From NCBI GenBank assembly GCA_019911985.1, contig JAIOJO010000363.1:1-8182 (forward strand): a DNA stretch of 8,182 bases, given 5' to 3'. Numbering within the stretch: the stretch's first letter is position 1; each line of letters starts with the position of its first letter. This document shows positions 5,576 through 8,182 of this stretch, in pieces. Under the pieces are notes generated by a model, which made no database searches, was not told where the DNA came from, and worked only from the letters and a program-made list of their open reading frames with translations. A program made the translations under genes and the position numbers. This stretch comes from Sulfuricellaceae bacterium. Lineage in GTDB: Bacteria > Pseudomonadota > Gammaproteobacteria > Burkholderiales > UBA9220.

Positions 5576-6487
5576 TCAGTCGCGCAAATCGCGCCCGGTG
5601 AGCTTAAGAAACACGTCCTCTAAGCTGGCCGGACGCCCGAGGTAGCGCAAATCGGGATCGCGGCAAATCTGCTGGATCACCGCCTTGCTGTCTTGGGTAT
5701 AGCAGAACAGGGTTTCACCCACCCGCTCAGTGCGCTGGCACAGCGCCTTGCCGTGGTTTTCCGCCCAGTTGTCCGTTCCTTCGCCAAAAACTTCCACCAC
5801 ATGCGGCTCTATATGGTGCTCGATCAAACCGCGCGGGGTTCCCGTGGCAATAATCCGGCCCCGATCCAGGATAACCAAGCGATCGCATAGACGCTCCGCT
5901 TCTTCCATGAAATGGGTCGTGAGAACGATGGTTTTACCCTGGTTCAACAGCGCCCTCAGGCGCTGCCAAATCATGTGCCTAGCCTGTGGGTCGAGGCCGG
6001 TAGTGGGCTCGTCGAGAAAAATCAACTGCGGATCGTTGACCAAGGCTCGCGCCAGCGTAAGGCGTCGCTGCATGCCTCCGGACAAGGCTTGCACCTTGGC
6101 GTCGGCACGGGTCTCCAAGCCGGCGAAGGCAAGCAGGTCGGGAATACGGCGGGCAATGTCGGCATCGCTATGGCCGAAATAACGCCCATAAATAAGCAGG
6201 TTTTCGCGCACGCTGAAGTCCGGGTCGAGATTATCCATCTGCGGCACGATGCCCACTTTCATGCGCGCTTCCCGCGCCCTTGCCGGTACCGGCTCGCCCA
6301 GCATTTCGATGCTGCCGCCGTCAGGCTCGGTCAGGCCCAGCAGCAGGCGCAAGGTGGTGGTCTTACCTGCGCCGTTGGGTCCGATTAAACCGAAACACTC
6401 GCCCGGATTGACATTCAGGTCTATTCCGGCGACCACTTCCTGGTTGCCATATTTTTTGCGCAAGCCTTGTGCGTTCAACAATGCCAT
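5576..6487 (-). CDS. nodI: ABC exporter ATPase, NodI family
   Basis: A 303-residue ABC ATPase with all motifs: Walker A GPNGAGKT (36-43), Q-loop VPQMDNLDPDFSVRENLL with Q83, signature LSGGMQRR (135-142), Walker B LIFLDEP (155-161) with catalytic E160, and H-loop LTTH with H192. The phrases DNLDPDFSVRENLLIYGRYFG, ARHMIWQRLRALLNQGKT and THFMEEAERLCDRL are hallmarks of the NodI/drug-resistance ATPase group. The C-terminal 80 residues match the family tail and end in LEDVFLKLTGRDLRD. It powers the NodJ-type permease, although mscL separates the two genes; the substrate is unknown. The start is the ATG at 6487, which overlaps the ferredoxin stop by one base (TGATG); an in-frame extension to 6631 is arginine-rich and out of character. 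Confidence 0.94.
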   Translation of the reverse strand: MALLNAQGLRKKYGNQEVVAGIDLNVNPGECFGLIGPNGAGKTTTLRLLLGLTEPDGGSIEMLGEPVPARAREARMKVGIVPQMDNLDPDFSVRENLLIYGRYFGHSDADIARRIPDLLAFAGLETRADAKVQALSGGMQRRLTLARALVNDPQLIFLDEPTTGLDPQARHMIWQRLRALLNQGKTIVLTTHFMEEAERLCDRLVILDRGRIIATGTPRGLIEHHIEPHVVEVFGEGTDNWAENHGKALCQRTERVGETLFCYTQDSKAVIQQICRDPDLRYLGRPASLEDVFLKLTGRDLRD

Positions 6488-6795
6488 CAGATTTTCAGGC
6501 GATCCACCACTTGGCCGTTGACTAGATGCTCGTCGACAATTTCGTCGATGTCTTCTTGATCGACGTAGGTGTACCAAACCGCCTCGGGATAGACCACAAT
6601 GACCGGACCTTCGCCGCAACGACCGAGGCAACCGGCGCTGTTGACGCGAATTTTTCCTTCGCCGTTGAGATTGAGCGCCTTGACGCGTTTTTTGGCATAG
6701 TCGCGCATGGCTTGGGCATCATGGTCGCTGCAACAGGGCGATCCGTCTTCACGCTGGTTGGTGCAAAAAAACAAGTGTTTCTGATAATAGCTCAT
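6487..6795 (-). CDS. thioredoxin-like [2Fe-2S] ferredoxin
   Basis: A 102-residue protein of the thioredoxin-like [2Fe-2S] ferredoxin family (Shethna/Aquifex Fd4 type, also the fold of NuoE). The opening strand YYQKHLFFCTN carries C11, followed by C21/C22 in GSPCCSD and by AGCLGRCGEGPVIVVYPE with C56 and C60. The spacing C-x9-10-C and C-x3-C is that of the cluster ligands in this family; which of C21 and C22 binds iron cannot be told. The YPE-x-x-W-Y element and the acidic end helix (EDIDEIVDEHL) are also typical. Its electron partner is unknown. The ATG at 6795 gives a standard length; a TTG at 6807 would add four residues. Neither has a clear ribosome site, so coupling to the MazG-like gene 32 bases upstream is possible. 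Its stop overlaps the nodI start. Confidence 0.92.
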   Translation of the reverse strand: MSYYQKHLFFCTNQREDGSPCCSDHDAQAMRDYAKKRVKALNLNGEGKIRVNSAGCLGRCGEGPVIVVYPEAVWYTYVDQEDIDEIVDEHLVNGQVVDRLKI

Positions 6796-6827
6796 GGCAT
6801 TCGGCAATTATGGCTGGAACAGCCCGA

Positions 6828-7190
6828 TTATAGCCGATTCGGGCGATATTTAGCCGCGCTGCCCCGCGCTGTTTCCACCGGATATTTGGCAGCGTTAATG
6901 GCGAGCTTACGGTAAGCGGCTTCCATTAGATCGACACCCAGCACATCGGCTAGGCGGGCCAGGTATATTTGGATATCAGCCAACTCCTGCGCCACCTCTT
7001 CCTGGGTTTTTTCATCCAGTGACGCACTTTGCTCGGGGCTAAGCCATTGAAAATGTTCCACCAGTTCGGCGGCCTCGACGATCAAGGCCATCGCTAGGTT
7101 TTTAGGCGTATGAAACGGCTGCCAATCCCGCTCTTGTGCAAACTTTCGAAGTTCGTCACGCAGTGTCGTTAGGGTTTTTTCCGGGTTCAT
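6828..7190 (-). CDS. MazG-like nucleotide pyrophosphohydrolase (dCTPase-type)
   Basis: A 120-residue all-alpha NTP pyrophosphohydrolase resembling the RS21-C6/DCTPP1 branch of the MazG superfamily. It hydrolyses (d)NTPs to NMP and pyrophosphate, cleaning the nucleotide pool; preferred substrate is not visible. The metal-binding signature is complete: E39 and E42 in IVEAAELVEHFQWL, and E69 and D72 in VAQELADIQIYL. RDW (21-23), HTPKNLAMAL and NAAKYPVE near the end are also typical of this branch. The ATG at 7190 has AAGGA 8 bases upstream. This is the first gene of the nine-gene minus-strand operon and is read from the divergent gap it shares with DUF484. The final ten residues are basic and variable. 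Confidence 0.93.
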   Translation of the reverse strand: MNPEKTLTTLRDELRKFAQERDWQPFHTPKNLAMALIVEAAELVEHFQWLSPEQSASLDEKTQEEVAQELADIQIYLARLADVLGVDLMEAAYRKLAINAAKYPVETARGSAAKYRPNRL

Positions 7191-7234
7191 CGATGTGTTC
7201 CTTAATCGTTACATAGGCTACGCGCCGACGCGGC

Positions 7235-7240
7235 AGTATA
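7235..7240 (-). promoter_or_regulatory. candidate -10 box for the MazG-like operon
   Basis: On the minus strand TATACT matches the sigma-70 -10 consensus at five of six bases and would give a leader of about 35-40 bases. The -35 region is poor (TCTGCA 18 bases upstream, three of six). Just downstream an inverted CGCG (7221-7224 and 7229-7232, loop CCGA) could be an operator or a small hairpin. Confidence 0.35.
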
Positions 7241-7247
7241 AGGTTTT

Positions 7248-7276
7248 TTGCTGCTAGATGCAGATCGTAATAGAAT
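7248..7276 (+). promoter_or_regulatory. candidate sigma-70 promoter for DUF484-xerC
   Basis: TTGCTG (7248-7253) and TAGAAT (7271-7276) are separated by exactly 17 bases; the -10 matches five of six consensus bases. Transcription would begin near 7283, leaving a leader of about 30 bases before the DUF484 ATG. It is the best promoter-like pair I see in the window and lies back to back with the MazG-like promoter. Confidence 0.5.
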
Positions 7277-7313
7277 TCCCTTAGTTACTCTCCACTATGG
7301 GAAAAAATAAATA

Positions 7314-7973
7314 ATGAACGCGGACGATATTGCGAACTACCTGAAATCGACTCCTGAGTTTTTTGAGCAATATGCCGACATGCTTTCGGAAGTCTATATT
7401 CCCCACCCACACGGTGGCCGGGCTATTTCCCTGTCCGAACGCCAAATCCTCTCTTTGCGGGAAAAAAACCATTTGCTGGAATCCCGGCTTAGAGAGCTCA
7501 TTGGCTTTGGTGAAGAAAATGATGCCATTAGCGAAAAATCGCACCGTTTTGCGCTCTCTCTATTCGATCCTCACAGCTTTGAATCCCTGGTTCAGGCGAT
7601 CCGCAGCAACCTGCAGGAAATTTTTGCTATTCCGCATGTCGCTCTGCGTGTCTGGGGCGGTTTACCCGAGCGATCCGGTGTCGCGGAGTTTACCCCGGTC
7701 GGATTGGAGGTCTGCGCCATGGCGGATCAACTGGCTCACCCCAGTTGCGGTCACTCGGTGTCCGATGAAATTCGCGCCTGGTTCGGCGAAGACGGCACCC
7801 GCTTGCAATCTTTTGCCCTGATTCCATTGCGTCATGGCGCCGCCTTCGGCCTGCTGGCGCTGGCGAGCGAAGACCCTCAGCGTTTTTACCCGGAAATGGG
7901 CACAATCTACCTCCAGCGCCTGAGCGAATTAGTCGGAGCGGCCTTGCACAGCCGGTTGGAGGCCGCCGACTAG
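7314..7973 (+). CDS. DUF484 family protein (GAF-like), partner gene of xerC
   Basis: A 219-residue DUF484 protein. The N-terminal part carries the family signature: NYLKSTPEFFEQYADMLSEV, then IPHPHGGRAISLSERQILSL and REKNHLLESRLRELI, which reads as a helical, partly coiled-coil region (about 38-75). The remainder (about 85-215) is a GAF-like domain (RSNLQEIFAIPHVALRVWG, FALIPLRHGAAFGLLALAS, QRLSELVGAALHSRL). Function is unknown; the gene sits directly before xerC in many Gamma- and Betaproteobacteria, as here with an 8-base gap. In many of those genomes dapF lies upstream of DUF484; here the upstream neighbour is instead a divergent MazG-like gene. The ATG at 7314 has only a weak GGGA ribosome site 10 or so bases upstream in an A-rich leader. 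Confidence 0.93.
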   Translation: MNADDIANYLKSTPEFFEQYADMLSEVYIPHPHGGRAISLSERQILSLREKNHLLESRLRELIGFGEENDAISEKSHRFALSLFDPHSFESLVQAIRSNLQEIFAIPHVALRVWGGLPERSGVAEFTPVGLEVCAMADQLAHPSCGHSVSDEIRAWFGEDGTRLQSFALIPLRHGAAFGLLALASEDPQRFYPEMGTIYLQRLSELVGAALHSRLEAAD

Positions 7974-7981
7974 CCAAGCGC

Positions 7982-8182
7982 ATGGACTACCTCCAGACTT
8001 ATCTCGGCCATTTAGCCAGCGAGCGCCGTCTAAGTCCACATACCTGTTCCAGTTACGCCCGTGACATTGCGGCCCTGCTTGCCCTATGCCGCGATACACC
8101 GCTGCAATCCCTTAGCCCACACCATATTCGGCGTTTTATCGCTCGTTTTCATAGCGAGGGTTTGGGCGGAAAAAGTTTAGCC
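7982..8182 (+). CDS. xerC: tyrosine recombinase XerC, N-terminal part (cut by the window end)
   Basis: The first 67 codons of a tyrosine recombinase. MDYLQTYLGHLASERRLSPH, then TCSSYARDIAALLALC and SLSPHHIRRFIARFHSEGLG, match the core-binding (SAM-like) N-terminal domain of XerC, in which 'E-R-x-L-S-x-x-T-x-x-x-Y-x-R-D' is the hallmark. The catalytic domain (R-H-R-Y) lies outside the window. With XerD, XerC resolves chromosome dimers at dif during division. The position right after DUF484 supports XerC rather than XerD or an integrase. The ATG is 8 bases after the DUF484 stop and has no clear ribosome site, so coupled translation is likely. Confidence 0.92.
   Translation, partial: MDYLQTYLGHLASERRLSPHTCSSYARDIAALLALCRDTPLQSLSPHHIRRFIARFHSEGLGGKSLA

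Noticed and set aside
5912..6388. 158-codon plus-strand open frame opposite nodI
   Set aside because: It lies entirely antisense to a motif-complete ABC ATPase, has no family-like sequence, and is best explained as a codon-bias shadow of a GC-rich gene.
4283..6487. NodI/NodJ as evidence for a rhizobial nodulation locus
   Set aside because: No nodA, nodB, nodC or nod-box is present, the neighbours are housekeeping genes, and NodIJ-type pairs are common in non-symbiotic Beta- and Gammaproteobacteria.
6488..6631. N-terminal extension of the NodI-type ATPase by 48 residues
   Set aside because: The extension is arginine-rich and unlike the family, overlaps the ferredoxin gene, and the TGATG start at 6487 gives a standard-length protein.
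7982..8182. Phage or integron integrase at the right edge
   Set aside because: The N-terminal domain reads as XerC and follows DUF484 directly, the usual chromosomal setting; no attachment site, tRNA or phage gene is nearby.

Overview
The window is chromosomal DNA of a proteobacterium. Most genes point to a beta- or gammaproteobacterium: a DUF484 gene directly upstream of xerC, a NodI/NodJ-type ABC exporter, a TIGR02647-type small protein, and a stand-alone RlmL-type rRNA methyltransferase (enteric bacteria carry a longer fused RlmKL). The unfused methyltransferase and the NodIJ pair lean towards Betaproteobacteria. No closer placement is possible from sequence alone. Base composition looks moderately GC-rich and even, with no sign of insertion sequences, phage genes, CRISPR arrays, tRNA or rRNA.

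Layout. (1) 1-537, plus strand: the end of a gene that looks like a carboxymuconolactone decarboxylase/AhpD-type protein with a cysteine-rich tail, then a 78-residue thioredoxin-fold CxxC protein; together they look like a thiol-redox module whose upstream part lies outside the window. (2) 547-2202: a LysR-type regulator (minus) and a divergent DsrE2-like protein (plus) separated by 120 bases that hold candidate operators, the classic arrangement of a LysR regulator and its target. (3) 2230-7190, minus strand: nine closely packed genes that read as one long operon, in transcription order MazG-like nucleotide pyrophosphohydrolase, thioredoxin-like [2Fe-2S] ferredoxin, nodI-type ATPase, mscL with a zinc-ribbon tail, nodJ-type permease, rlmL-like methyltransferase, TIGR02647 protein, Dabb protein, and a two-helix membrane protein. 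Gaps run from a 1-base TGATG overlap to about 34 bases, so translational coupling is likely at several junctions. (4) 7314-8182, plus strand: DUF484 followed after 8 bases by xerC, which is cut by the window end; this pair has its own candidate promoter in the divergent gap shared with the MazG-like gene.

How they work together. The nine-gene operon mixes housekeeping (nucleotide clean-up, rRNA modification), envelope functions (ABC export, osmotic release channel) and small redox or stress proteins, with no single pathway evident. Its oddest feature is that mscL sits between the two subunits of the ABC exporter. The redox theme recurs in the thioredoxin-like protein, the DsrE2 protein and the ferredoxin. 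I see no defence system, toxin-antitoxin pair or other clearly new system; the points most worth checking are the nodI-mscL-nodJ arrangement, the LysR/dsrE2 control region, and the cysteine-tailed protein at the left edge.
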